Of a stretch of DNA of 64,000 nt, positions 11,577 to 23,375 are shown one piece after another. The position numbers were made by a program, and so were the translations under genes. The DNA comes from Strix aluco (taxonomy: Eukaryota; Chordata; Aves; Strigiformes; Strigidae). How positions within the stretch are numbered: the stretch's first letter is position 1; each line of letters begins with the position of its first letter. The notes under the pieces were generated by a model. That model worked only from the letters and a program-made list of their open reading frames with translations, searched no databases and was not told the DNA's origin. The stretch is from assembly GCF_031877795.1 (NCBI RefSeq), contig NC_133932.1, positions 86,085,994-86,149,993 on the forward strand, given 5' to 3'.

Positions 11577-12905
11577 AGAGATAATACATTGGACTGGGGC
11601 TGAATTTCTGCAATTCTATTTTAAGTTGGAACCGTTGTAAATAAAAGTGCCTTATAATAACATGTCAACAGTCAGAACTTAAGCACAGCAGTAATCCTAG
11701 CAAAAAAAACTCAGGGATCACTGTGGGAAGCCATGGGGTTGTGTGCAGGCACTATGTCTCACCCCAAGTTAAACATGAACTTTGTGTGATTGAACTGTGG
11801 GAGGAAGATTGCTTATTGCAATATTCTTCAACATTTTAAAAAGGTGTGTATGGCACTCTGCATTGTGTATGCAACCTATGGAAAAAAAAATTGTTATCTT
11901 TACTCTTTCTTTTTTCCCTCAGTTTAATTAGAGTCCTTTTTTTTAAAAAAAAAAATACCTGTGTTTGTAGTTATAAGGTTAGAGTGTATTGGATAGGTTA
12001 GTACATGCACTGCATACATGACCATTGTCTTCAACTACACCTAACATAACCTTATAATAAATGAAAGGAGTTGAAATGTTGTCATATTAAATGTCAGTTT
12101 AAACAAGAAAAAAAAAAAACACAAAAAAAAAAAAGATTTTTGTGTGCGCGCCCAGAGCCTGCAAATATTTAAGTGTTTTACATGGAACTTCATCATGTTC
12201 ATTCTGTATTAGTATGTGGAGGAAAAATATATAACTATGTTTACCCAACATCTTCAGCAAAGCAAAAAGCAAGCCTTTTGCTACTTTCCCTTTCTGATAG
12301 CTTTACCTAAGTTTGGACAATCTTTTCTTGAGCTGCTGCTATAAAATATTGTGCATCACTGGTGTTTCAACTCATAATCCTGGGCAATTTGAAAAGCTAC
12401 TGAGAATCAGCTGTAAATATGTTTCTGTGTTTAATAAGTTTGATTTTTTTTTTATATATCTCTCTCTATATATAAAAATAACTTCTGTGCTGGCTTTAAA
12501 TATTCTTGGAGGAAATGAGTTTGTTGTGTCTAGGAACTTCCAAGTGCAAATACAGGTCCTTTCCCACCCTACCCAAAACAACTCCCAGACAGAATAACTG
12601 CAACAATACACACACATAGGAGGAATAATAGAATTTAGCTGTTTGTACAAAAAATATATTTTCTGAAATTAGAAGAAAATAAAGTGTTGTGGGGAAAATA
12701 GGTAAAGAAAAGCAGAACACTGAAGGTTTATTTTTGCAATAAATTCTAGCTAGATTTGTATTTACTATTTATTCTGTATAATTTTGTATTTTTTCTCAAC
12801 TCACAAGAAAAGAAAAAGGTTATTCCTGGCTGCCTTTCAAGCAAATCAAGGAACTGCTCTCTATCAATGAAAAAGAAATAAAGACTTTTTAAAATGTCTT
12901 TTTCT
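11577..12905 (+). other. SLITRK6: 3' UTR of SLITRK6 with several poly(A) signals
   Basis: After the TGA the sequence is AT-rich and non-coding. AATAAA occurs at 11639-11644, 12056-12061, 12678-12683, 12738-12743 and 12877-12882. The last is followed by a T-rich stretch (TGTCTTTTTCTT), the best-placed downstream element, so I end the transcript there. The earlier signals could give shorter isoforms. The end is inferred, as no transcript was available. Confidence 0.6.
12877..12882 (+). terminator. SLITRK6: Probable distal poly(A) signal of SLITRK6
   Basis: AATAAA is followed within 30 bases by a U/GU-rich stretch. It would give a 3' UTR of about 1.3 kb. Four upstream AATAAA copies are alternatives. 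Confidence 0.5.
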
Positions 12906-13949
12906 TAAAGGTCCCTTTTTAAAGAAAGCAGAAACTTCTGCATGCACAAGTTTAGAACTGTTTGGGAATTAAACACAATGATTCTCACTCTTGTCATGTG
13001 GACAGAAGCATCTTGTCCAGAGTGCCGTAAGGCCATTCAATTTCTGTGCATGACTGACATGGTGCCAAAACACAAATTCTGACCTGCATTTATCTTCTTC
13101 TAAGCAAATCTTTTTCAAACTGACTATGCATGAACTTTTTTTTCCTAATTTCTATTTGTACAGCGAAAGATCAACTTAATTACCACGTCTATATATGTAT
13201 GTTAAACTCAGCATCGAAGTCTTGATAAACTCAAAAAGATATATTCTTTAGTTCATCTTACTGCTGATGTCTTACGTATTTGTATATAAAAATGTGAGTT
13301 CTTCATATTCTTTGTACATTTCTGACTGAAAATTTTCCTATACTACATATGAAAGTCAGATTCTCAGTACTTTCAAATTTGCATAAAGATAATGACTTTG
13401 ATGGTGCTATCCTAATTTCCGTAATTTGAGGATCTGACCACGTTATCTCTGTTAACAAATCCTTATTAATGTTTTTGAGGTGTCATCAATTTGCTGTGGA
13501 ATTCAAAATTGTTGGCTTCCAAAAATCAAAATGTCAGTTATTAGAGAATAAGTATTACTTTCTTTTTCTGTGACTAAGAATAATTTAATTCAGAAAACCT
13601 GTGTATTTAGGAGGATTAGGAAGAGAAAATTTGGTGGCAACATATTTGTTTCATTGCTGTCTTTATTCTGGACAAGTAAAAATAATGCTAAGTATTATTT
13701 GTGCAGGTAAGGGTGAAACAAAAGAGAAAATGCAGCTACATTAACTTTACATTAACTTAGGTCTCTAGTGTTATATTGACTGTCCTTGCATATTCAAGAC
13801 ATGTGAATGGGCTTCATGGACATGCCATAAAACCTATGGAAATCCATGCCCTGATCTGGAGGAGAAGCTGCACCCCAGGTGGGATGGCTTAGAGCATCAA
13901 AATAACACTACATGTCTACATTTAAACAATTTAGTTTCACACACAGCGC

Positions 13950-13976
13950 AAAAAAAAAAAAAAAAAAAAAAAAAAA
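13950..13976. repeat. Poly(A) tract, 27 bases
   Basis: Uninterrupted A-run, directly visible; no retrocopy is recognised upstream. Confidence 0.95.
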
Positions 13977-16900
13977 TCTAAGTAACTTTATTATTTGAAA
14001 TAATTAAGATCGAATCAGAAATTGATTTCAGTCAATGGAAGTGACACCAGAAAGCTTTGAATATTGAATCAGACATGTTAGTACTGTTCTTTTTCAAATT
14101 CTCAGAGATCTCAAACTAGTGTAGAGGAAAAAAAAACCTAGAACAAAAATGTACATGGTACTTGATAATACAGTTTAGTATTTCAGTGCCTTTCATTTCA
14201 GTGGTTATTTCCATTACTAAAAAAATGTGTGTAAAAATAATATCCTACAATTGGCATGATGCAGGGAAATGATGATTCAGGCCCTCAGGCTTAGATTTAA
14301 GAGAAACAGCTTCAGACTAAAGACAATTGCCACATGCACAGATGTCACTTTGCTTAGCTGCTAACAGTTACTTGGCAGAATGTTGAAGACAACTGTGTGG
14401 CAAAACATTCTTCAATGCAGTCTCAAAGCATCAGAAGAAGAGTGAGCTAAATTCATGTCAAAGCAACTCAGTTATACAGCTGTATCAGAGCATCACTCAG
14501 CAGAATTAAAGAGAGCTTTAACTTTTAGTTTTCCCTTAGCAGGGAGATTCACATCATTCATTATATAAAGGCAACTGTACTCTGGCAGTTTGTAACACTG
14601 CAAGTGGTTTTGCAGTATCCAGGAATCACTAGAATGTGGCACATCATCCACTTTCCTATCATCTGTCCCTGCTGGACTGCCATGTAGTGAAAGTTTGTAT
14701 GATGAGGAGAGAGGGGTCTGTCCATAGCTGTGCCTCTTAAAAACATTCTCAGTGATTTTCCAGCTATGATGAAACTCTATATTGCCATAACAAGAAGGGA
14801 TAAGAATTCAGCCTTACATGATTATTCTTCAGCTGAGAATATTGGTATCTGCTGATAAGAATAAAATAATGACATAAGGAAGGTATCACATACAAAGAAA
14901 GAAGGATGCAATATCAGTTTCTGAAAGTTCCTTGGAACATTTTCATTATAACAATTAGAAATGTGTCCTTAATGTTATTGGTGTTTGCAGAAAGTTGGGA
15001 GGGGTATTCAGAAATTTTTTTGCTAAAACCATATTCCTTCTTTTTTTTTTTTTTTTTTTTTAACCAGTCACAGGCACGGTTAAGTGGTTTGATGCATTTC
15101 ACTTAGCTAGAATAATGGAGATTGGAAGGCAAAGCATGTTTGACAGTCTGCAACAAAGTGGATCCATTTTTCTCCTGTCATAATGATAGTTTAATTGAGT
15201 GTGAGAACAGTGCTTCGGCAAGCACACTGGTGTACGTGGCAACTATGTTATTGTTGTTAGAGTACCTCAAGGTAACCAACACTACCATTTTTCCCCTTAT
15301 ATTTGAATTAAGAAAATATATTAAATAACGTTACAGACCTGTTCCCCAAATAAACATATATTAAAGCAATTTATTTCACCTTTTTATTTTAAAGATTTTA
15401 TTTTTTCCACCTCATAAAAGTCAAATGTATTTCTCTTTCTTCCTGCTACAGGTATTTTTCACACAGACTTTTAGTATTGATACTTGAATATATTACCTGC
15501 AGTGATGCCTCTCTAAGCTTCTGAACAGAAAAAGAATAGCCCCCCATCCCCCAAACCCATTCCAACAAAACCTGTATATTTACACATAAATTAGGGTATT
15601 TGCCTATTCAAAAATGTTCCAATACTTTGGATTAAATAGAATCAACCTTTCTGTAACCAAATTCTAGACTGAAAATGAGTTCATACTTTTTATCAGTGAT
15701 GTGTCAAAGCTACCAGATTTGAATCCAAAACTTCTTCATCTGCAGTCATTGTTTCCCTGATTGGAATCTGAGGATCGTGTTTTGGCCCCTCTTTGCATGA
15801 CAAAGAAGTCCCCAGCATCACACCAAATAGAGAATGTTTATAATGTGCCACATACCTACATAGAGATTACTAATTATGTAGTATGTTAAACTGAAAAAAA
15901 TAAATTTGACTGGGATGGCAAACTATCTTATAAAGATCCATTTCTGGTGTGTTAATAAAAAAGCATGTTTACCATAAATAAAACGTTATTTCACAGGAGA
16001 AAGTAATAGTGCCAACGAAAAAATGAAGACTGAATCTCAAAGTCATCATTAGAAGAGATTCTGGATTATCATTCTGAGGATGCCGTTGCCTACAGCAATA
16101 TACTTTATCAGCCACACCAACACAATCTGAAAGTTTCACATAGATGCACTGAAATCATCATGAGGGAAAAAAACAATCAAGTCTTGATTCAGAAGATCAG
16201 CTGAGAAACTTTAAGACTGTGACATTTCTCTTCCCTTGTACTCACCAATACAAATACCTTCATTTCCATTAATGATTTTCTTGTTTAGCCATAGACAGCC
16301 CTCTGGCAGTATAATCTACCGTTGCAATTGAAATCTACTCTCTGGAGAGGTTTTCCAGTGTATGCATTGCCTTCAGCGGTCATTTCCTCTGGGATGTGAT
16401 GTTTGGTGCACCCTGTTGGATTTGAGACAGGGAAGATGGATCTATTACTGATCTTGGATTACAAGTCAAAAGACCTGTCCGTTTTTGATTTTCTGAAGCT
16501 TATGATATTCTTCATCTTGTTTGAGGAGTTGGTATTAAATTCTTTTGTTCCTTGAAACAGAAGTGAACTGTAGCTGGAATCAATATGGGGAAGTTAATCA
16601 CCATACTGAAAAGATATAGCATGGTATTTTCTTTCCTGCACATCTCCTAACAGTCAGCTTTGGCTCTTTGAAACAACAGAACAAATTCTTAAGAGCCACA
16701 GACTAATGGAAAGCAGCTAACCTAGAGGAAGAAAGTAAAACTCCAGATGCTGTTCAGCTCTATGAAAGCAAGATGCGATGAAGAATTATTTTTTTTTTTT
16801 ATTTATTCAGCTTCACCAAGATGGAGTGCAAGTACATGTGCACAGCACATTTCATAAAACATTTACCAAAGTTTTGTCTTTTAAGACATTAACTTCAAAA

Positions 16901-18119
16901 TATTCACAGTATGTTTGTTCCTCCTATTATTACTGAAAGGACTACTTCTACTCCTACTGTACTTTTAGTTCATGCAATGGAATGATGGAATACAGAAAAG
17001 AAGAAAGAACCTGGTTTCATATTTCAAGGAAAAATGTTATTTATTGTAACTTCAGCTGTTTGCCTTCGTAGATCAATTCATCCAGATTATTTCATTTTGA
17101 GATAAATTGTTTTACAAGTTAAGATTTTTTTAGATTCTTCCAGATGTAATTAATTGCCAAATATACTACAGAAGAATAGATAATTAATTGTTCAAACAGA
17201 AGGAAGTCTGAAACCTTCTATATATGTAGAAATCCTATGGAATGTTAGCATAAACTTGCACTTTAAAGTATAAAACTTGTTAGCTCACAAAGTTAATATT
17301 ATTTTTAGTTTTAAATTGAGACATATTGGCATTTTTGCATTTTTTTTAAATTCAAAGCCAACATAAAACTTCCAAAATGACTCATATTTGGATGAAATCA
17401 TATTAAATGGTTCCATGCTAAGAGATATTAAAAAATATATTACTGTCAAATATAATCTGATATTCCCCCCATCTTTCCCTGCTGAAACTGTGTAGTGTGA
17501 GGTGTAAAAATAATGCACATTTCCTGGACAAGAAAACCAATCAAGATGATGAATTATTTTGTATCTTTGTTATATGCACTTTTTGGGAAGTAGAATATTA
17601 GATTCCCATCCCCATGGTACATTATGTTCACACAGTTCATATGGACAGAAGTATCTAAGAAGTACAGACTTAAAGCAATTAAATGCATGACATTCTTAAC
17701 AGAAAGGATTGGTCTAACTAGTAGTCTATGCAATCATGGTCTATTGTAGATGGAAGGTTGTTGTGACTGCACTTTTTTAAAAGATCCTGTGAGTGAAATA
17801 TCCTTTGAATATATCTGCTGGATCAGACCCCAGAGATCATCTCAAATCTTTATGAAACTTGATAAGACGCAAGATTCCAGACTGCCAATTCTGGGCTAGT
17901 TCATGGGTATTCAGACACCCTGGATCTTTGGGTACTTGGAGGACAGTGAAAAACCTCTAAGGTCATGTGTTATAGAGGAAGAGTTTTTGAGCAACAGTTA
18001 AATATTTAGATTGCTCTTTTCATCTGTCCTAATATTACTCAGCATTGTATCATATGATGTAAGGATTAATGTAAAACATTAATAAATCAGAAATGTAGCA
18101 TTTAGATGCCGCTGTTCAC

Positions 18120-18146
18120 AAAAAAAAAAAAAAAAAAAAAAAAAAA
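18120..18146. repeat. Poly(A) tract, 27 bases
   Basis: Uninterrupted A-run, directly visible; no retrocopy is recognised upstream. Confidence 0.95.
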
Positions 18147-18949
18147 GATTCCATGAGAGATCATGAAATGAAGATTAAGATATAGAGTTATTAACTGTCT
18201 CTTGTGTTATGTGTCTTTAAGTCATATATCACTTCAGGAGAGATGTGGGTGAGGTGCCATTGTTTATTGACACTCATGCATTCAGACTTCCTGAAGGGAA
18301 ATGCTGTGCTGAGGATAGCTATCTTCAAGCTGCCATACGTGATATTATGAAGGGTGAATCATGTTCTATAGATCTAAAGTAATTGTTTATTACAGGCTGA
18401 AATCTATCACTGCTCTAAGTGCTGAAGTGTCATCTGAATTCAACTGGACTTCTCGCAGGCTCAGATTCCATTATTATTTTTCTTCATAAAAATTACCATC
18501 GAGTAAACAGAAGCTTTATTATTTTCCTATATAAAAGCAATCTTGTAAAGAAAATTATGCCTTCTGAATTTTTCATTCATGTCCTGATCCAAAGGCCATT
18601 AAATCTAAGGAATGATTTCTTTTGGATCTGGACTTATGCTCCATCATCTTAGAAGTCTATGGTTTTGTCTGCACAGATGTATATATATAAAAAAAAAAAA
18701 GTGTGTAAAAACTTAGGGGTGTTGCTGCACCAAGCCTTGTTCCACCCAGCACGAACTGGAAGTAGACAAGAACAGTGACAGTCCTGAACTGTAAAGGTCC
18801 AACCATATGTTAACATCAAAAATATTATTCTGAAGATTCCCATGACACTGTCTCCTGAAAAAGTGAAAGGTATGTGTCTGATTTTTCCCCTCATTTTTTC
18901 TAACAGCTGAGTATGTAAAGAAGATCACAACATAGGTTATAAAGGTCAA

Positions 18950-19215
18950 TATCAGTAGTAAACACCTAAAAGAGATTTGGATAATAAGAAAACCTTCTTC
19001 ACTAGGAGGTGTAGTGCAGCACTGAAATACATTACCTAAAGTGTCTGTGGAACCTTAGACCCCAGGAGATTTTCAGGACATTGCTGTACAAAGTCAAAGC
19101 TAGTCTACAGGAAGCAATAGTCCTGCTCAAAGAAGGAGGTTGGACTAGACAGTCTCCAGAGGTCCCTTCCAGGCAAAATATCTGTGGTTCTAATATGATT
19201 CTGCAAAAGACTTCT
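18950..19215 (+). mobile_element. Old, 5'-truncated CR1 LINE 3' end
   Basis: The segment has the degraded layout of a CR1 3' end: an AGAAAACCTTCTTCACTA-type stretch, then a GAGATTTTCAGGACATTGCTG-like stretch. It then has the hallmark GGAGGTTGGACTAGACAGTC...AGGTCCCTTCCAG, and finally a TCTGTGGTTCT tail. Divergence is clearly higher than in the CR1 copies at 19.6 or 34 kb. No coding sequence survives. Confidence 0.7.
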
Positions 19216-19583
19216 GAGGGCAAAGTAGAAGAGTCTTTCTCTTCTATACATAGGCTTCCTGAATATGAAGTTAAGGAAAAAGACAATACTCACTAAATAC
19301 TGTTGTGAAATAAAAGCTTTTAAATTAACTTCTGTAAAATACAAAATAATATTGATGCTGCATTAAATTAAAAAGTACTTCTCTGATATTGGTCAGAAAG
19401 CATGTGAACTGTGGTTAAATAAATTTACTGTTAAAAGTATTTTTTTAACATGACAGGTGACTTGAAATTTCTAAATAAAAAGCTGAAACTGACTGAAAAT
19501 CTTGAAGGGTGATCCATTTCTATACTAGTTAAATTAATGAAACCTGTTGACTTGATATACTGGTGTTGTAATTCTTCACACAT
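19216..19583. other. Short AT-rich spacer between CR1 copies
   Basis: No gene or repeat is recognised. It is unique-looking AT-rich sequence between an old + strand CR1 tail and the large - strand CR1. Confidence 0.6.
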
Positions 19584-19892
19584 TTCAGAATCAGAGAATC
19601 ATCTAAGTTGGAAAAGACCTTAAGGATCATCTAGTACAACCATTAACCTAACACTGACCATTCTCAACTACACCATATCCTTAAGCACTATGTCAACCCA
19701 ACAAACACCTCCAGGATGGGGACTCCACCGCTTCCCTGGGCAGCACATTCCAACTCCCAAGAACCTGTTCCGTAAAGAAATACTTCCTAATATCCAGTCT
19801 AAACCTTCCCTGGAACAACTTGAGGCCATTCCCTCTTGTCCTATCACTTGTTACTTCATTAAAGACACTCATCCCCATCTCTCTGCAGCTTC

Positions 19893-20100
19893 ACAGAATC
19901 ACAGAATCGTCTAGGTTGGAAAAGACCTTGAAGATCATCCAGTCCAACCATTAACCTAACACTGACAGTTCCCAACTATACCATATCCCTCAGTGCTATG
20001 TCAACCCGACTCTTAAATACCGCCAGGGATGGGAACTCCACCACCTCCCTGGGCAGCCCATTCCAACCCCTAACAACCTCTTCTGTAAAAAAATGCATCC
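19893..20100 (-). mobile_element. Short CR1 copy nested in the larger CR1
   Basis: A second CR1 3' tail (CACAGAATCACAGAATCGTC) starts abruptly at 19893, just after CTCTCTGCAGCTT of the host CR1. The host resumes at about 20100 with CCTTTCAGGTAGTTG, exactly the sequence that follows CTCTGCA-CC in the CR1 at 34.1-35.3 kb. So about 208 bp of 5'-truncated CR1 was inserted in the same orientation. An unequal duplication is the alternative. Confidence 0.75.
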
Positions 20101-20185
20101 TTTCAGGTAGTTGTAGAGGGCGATGAGGTCTCCCCTCAGCCTCCTCTTCTCTAGACTAAAAAACCCCAGTTCATTCAGCCACTCC

Positions 20186-21067
20186 TCATAAGATGTCCTC
20201 CAGACCCTTCACTAGCTTCGCTGCCCTTCTTTGGACACACTCGAGTAATTCAGTGTCCTTCCTGTAGTGAGGGGCCCAAAACTGAACACAGTAATCGAGG
20301 TGTGGCCTCACCAGTGCCAAGGACAGGGGTACGATCACTTCCCTGTCCCTGTTGGCTACGCTATTTCTGATACAAGCCAGGATACCATTGGCCTTCTTGG
20401 CCACCTGGGCACACTGCTGGCTCATGTTCAGCCGGCTGTCAAGCAACACCCCCAGGTCCCTCTCTGAATGGCAGCTCTCCAGCCACTCCTCCCCAAGCCT
20501 GTAGCGCTGCTGGGGGTTGTTGTGGCCAAAGTGCAGCACCCGGCATTTGGCCTTATTGAAGCTCCTACAGTTGGCCTTAGCCCATCGCTCCAGCCTGTCC
20601 AGATCTCTCTGCAGAGCCTCCCTACCCTCGAGCAGATCAACACTCCCACCCAACTTGGTGTCGTCTGCAAACTTACTGAGGGTGCACTCGATCCCCTCGT
20701 CTAGATCATCAATAAAGATGTTAAACAAGAGTGGCCCCAGAACCGAGCCCTGGGGGACACCACTCGTGACCGGCCACCAACCGGATTTAACTCCATTCAC
20801 CACAACACTTTGGGCCTGGCCATCCAGCCAGTTTTTTACCCAGCAAAGCGTGTGCCCATCCAAGCCTCAAGCAGCCAGTTTTGCCAGGAGAATGCTGTGG
20901 GAAACGGTGCGAAAGGCCTTATTAAAGTCAAGGTAGACAACATCTACAGCCTTTCCCTCATCCAATAAGCAGGTCACCCTGTCATAGAAGGAGATCAGGT
21001 TTGTCAAGCAGGACCTGCCTTTCATAAACCCATGCTGACTGGGCCTGATCATCTGGTTGTCCTGCAT
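20186..21067 (-). pseudogene. CR1 ORF2 reverse transcriptase fragment
   Basis: Two in-frame segments (21067-20867 and 20863-20186) are separated by one TGA, where related copies have arginine. The upstream part has a QHGFMKGRSCLTNL stretch and VVYLDFNKAF. The downstream part has [21 protein letters not shown] and the catalytic FADDTKL box, then the CR1 C-terminal region with [15 protein letters not shown]. Both aspartates of the ADD motif are kept. The frame also breaks upstream, so no active enzyme could be made. This enzyme copies LINE RNA into DNA at the target site. Confidence 0.9.
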
Positions 21068-21222
21068 GTGTTGTGTAATGGTACTCAGGATGATCTACTC
21101 CATCAGCTTCCCAGACACCAAAGTCAAGCTGACAGGCCTGCAATTTCCTGGATCATCCTTCCGACCCTTCTTATGTTCGGGCGTCACATTGGCCAATTTT
21201 CAATCTGTCGGGACCTCCCCAG

Positions 21223-21471
21223 TCAGCCAGGACTGCTGGTAAATGGTGGAAAGCGGCTTGGTGAGCACCCCATCAGCTCTTCCAGCACCCTCAGGTGTAT
21301 CCCATCTGGTCCCATAGACTTGTGTATGTCCATGTGATGCAGTAGGTCACTGACTATCTCCTCCTGGATTGTGGGGGGTTTCATTCTCCCAGTCTCTGTC
21401 TTCTGGCTGAGGAGGCTGGATTCCCTCAGTACAACTAGTCTTGTTATTAAGGACTGAGGCAAAGAAGGCAT
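21223..21471 (-). pseudogene. CR1 ORF2 N-terminal RT region, frameshifted piece
   Basis: A short frame encoding DLLHHMDIHKSMGPDGIHLRVLEEL, which is the conserved CR1 stretch just before the RT palm ("K..GPDGIHPRVL" type). It overlaps the next piece (21347-21747) in another frame, which shows a frameshift inside ORF2. Confidence 0.75.
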
Positions 21472-21747
21472 TAAGTACCCCAGCCTTTTCCTTGTTGCTT
21501 GTTATCATGTTTCCTCCTGCATCTAGCAGCAGATGGAGACTCTTCCTGGTCTTTGTTTTGCTGTTGACATACTTATAGAAACATTTCTTGTTGTCCTTGA
21601 TTGCTGAAGTGAGATTAATTTCCACCTGGACTTTAGACCTCCTGATTTCTGCCCTGCATACACTCACAGCATCTTTATAATCATTGTGAGTCGCTAGCCC
21701 CTTCTTCCGAAAGCTGTAAACTCTCCTTTTCTCCCTGAGTTGCAGCC
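21347..21747 (-). pseudogene. CR1 ORF2 linker between endonuclease and RT
   Basis: Encodes a YKDAV...CRAEIRRSKVQVE / KDNKKCFYKYVNSKTKTR / LNAFFASVLN series, typical of the CR1 segment between the endonuclease and RT. The open frame runs on to 21850 only because it reads into the inserted LTR; the CR1 part ends at 21747. A Y-K-Y-V-N-S core and an AFFASV core are visible. Confidence 0.8.
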
Positions 21748-22556
21748 TGTGAGAGACAAGAAACCAGGCCTGCAAGAAACTAAGAAAAACAGCCTGAGAA
21801 AGCAAAAGTTGAGGCTGATCGAAGAAATGCCTCAAACACTCACAAGACAAAACTATGAGTCACAGGGTGCATTCTGTGGAGGTCGAAGCTGATAAGGCTG
21901 CCCGAATAACACAAGATGGGGCTGGAGGAGGGAGCCCTGTGGAGACAGGACAGCTCTGCTCTGGTGCACCTGGACAAATTTCAAGGGCCATCTGTCTAGT
22001 GAATGAACTTTATTTCATTATCCACAAAATGCATATTAAAGTTAACACCCCTCAATACGCTAATGAAGGCTAACATGATCATGCTAATTATATCATCCCA
22101 TGAAATACTTTACCCCTCCCCGTACATGGGATACGTAGGTATGTGTGTTGACCTAGGGGCCAGACCCAAGGAAAGTGTGTAAAAAACAATGGGGGGGGGG
22201 CGGGGAGGAGAAAGGGGGGGGCCCTGGAGAAGTGCAGTGAAGCGAAGAAGACGGATGCAAGCAAAAAAGACGGATGCCTCCTGAAACCCTCGCTGGCGGG
22301 ATCAGCGCAGAAACCCAGACCGGTGATCTGTATTTCCCCATTCCCTCTATCTCCCTCCTTTCCCTTTCCCATTAAGAAATGCAAGGCATATTGTATTGCT
22401 TGCCACAACTTGCTATATACTTAGCCAATTATCATGTGTTCAATTAGTACATTGTAGGTAGTTAATAAATGCTTGGACTTGGAGACTTGTTGTCCGCTCC
22501 ATTGGGGATTTGTGAATCTGAGTCACTTGTCTCCCTTGTCTGAGCGGGACGTGACA
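21748..22556 (+). mobile_element. Solo LTR with CAGCC target duplication, inside CR1
   Basis: An 809-bp segment begins TGTGAGAGAC and ends GGGACGTGACA (TG...CA). It is flanked by CAGCC at 21743-21747 and again at 22557-22561, a perfect 5-bp target duplication. Deleting the LTR and one CAGCC copy rejoins the CR1 linker. AATAAA at 22464-22469 lies about 90 bases before the 3' end and sets + orientation. A G-rich stretch lies at 22191-22220. No internal retroviral genes remain, so it is a solo LTR made by recombination. The exact family is not assigned. Confidence 0.88.
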
Positions 22557-22734
22557 CAGCCAAAGCTCCCTGTTCAGCCAGGGTGGTCTTCTCTGGCTCC
22601 GGCTTCTCTTACAGCACCTGGGGACAGCCTGCTCCTGTGCCATTAAGACTTCCTTCTTAAAGAGTGCCCAGCCTTCCTGGACCCCTATACCCTTCAGGAT
22701 CGTCTCCCATGGGATCCTGTCAAGCAGGTGCCAA
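22557..22734 (-). pseudogene. CR1 ORF2 linker piece between two LTRs
   Basis: Encodes, on the - strand, LLDRIPWETILKGIGVQEGWALFKKEVL...RSRSQRRPPWLNRELW. This is the CR1 region after the endonuclease domain ("W..FK..L...Q...P...K....RRP.WLN.EL"). It is bounded by the two inserted LTRs. Confidence 0.8.
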
Positions 22735-23375
22735 TGATATAGAAATATTGAGAAATTAAACACATGATTAATAAGATGACTAACAATATTCGGTTTAAGA
22801 ATTCTCTGTTCAAGCTAAGGAATGTTAAGCTCTGGGAACAAAGACGCAGGCCCAGAGACAGATGCCCAAGGCTAGAGGAGGTGAAACCATGGCAACAGAA
22901 GATCACGGGCATTTTATGACCCAAATGACAAAGCCGAGGCTGAAGGATGTGCAACATTTCTTAGATAAGGGGGCTAACAAGCAGGACAGCCAGAAGAAAC
23001 TGGTTTTGAAGCCTGGCGATGTCAAAATTGGGGAAAAGGTGACGAGGAAGACTACTGGCCTTCCTCCTGAAGACCCCTGAAAACGACCACTAGGAGGCAA
23101 TACACAGGTGCAAAGATGACATAAACATTCCAGAACTGCTGACATAAGCCTTTTGAACTAAACCCCACCTTAGTCATGTATATGTATGTTTGTATTGTGC
23201 AACCCTGTGAATACATATAAGGTATCTGCATTTAAGATGTAACCTAAGGGGCTTGGGTGTGCACAATAGGTGGAACGATCCCCTGTGCACCCAGCGTTGC
23301 AATAAAGAATGCCTGCTTTCTAAAACTTTAAACTAAGTCTTGGAGAGTGTATTTCAACCAGCTTTTTTGGTATCA
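22735..23375 (+). mobile_element. Second solo LTR inside the same CR1
   Basis: It begins TGATATAGAA and ends TTTTTTGGTATCA, so the ends are short inverted repeats (TGATA/TATCA). Flanks are ...GTGCCAA and CCTAAACAAG. CCTAA on the right with CCAA on the left is a likely 5-bp target duplication whose left copy lost one base. AATAAA at 23301-23306 gives + orientation. The 3' half is related to the LTR at 1715-2203. There are no internal genes. The CR1 reading resumes at 23376 with the endonuclease end. Confidence 0.82.

Larger units (their letters stand above)
12906..18949. other. AT-rich intergenic region, no gene seen
   Basis: No supported gene or RNA. There are A-runs of 27 at 13950-13976 and 18120-18146, and a T-run at 15042-15061. 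Open frames here reach at most 81 codons and have no recognisable domains. Slightly more GC-balanced patches (13800-13910, 16280-16440, 17800-17960) could be old repeats or conserved non-coding DNA, but I cannot assign them. Confidence 0.6.

Noticed and set aside
20267..20936. + strand frames of 66-139 codons across the CR1
   Set aside because: They are antisense to the CR1 reverse transcriptase and arise from its codon pattern.
22857..23145. 72- and 80-codon frames at 22.9-23.1 kb
   Set aside because: They lie wholly within a solo LTR and have no retroviral domain.
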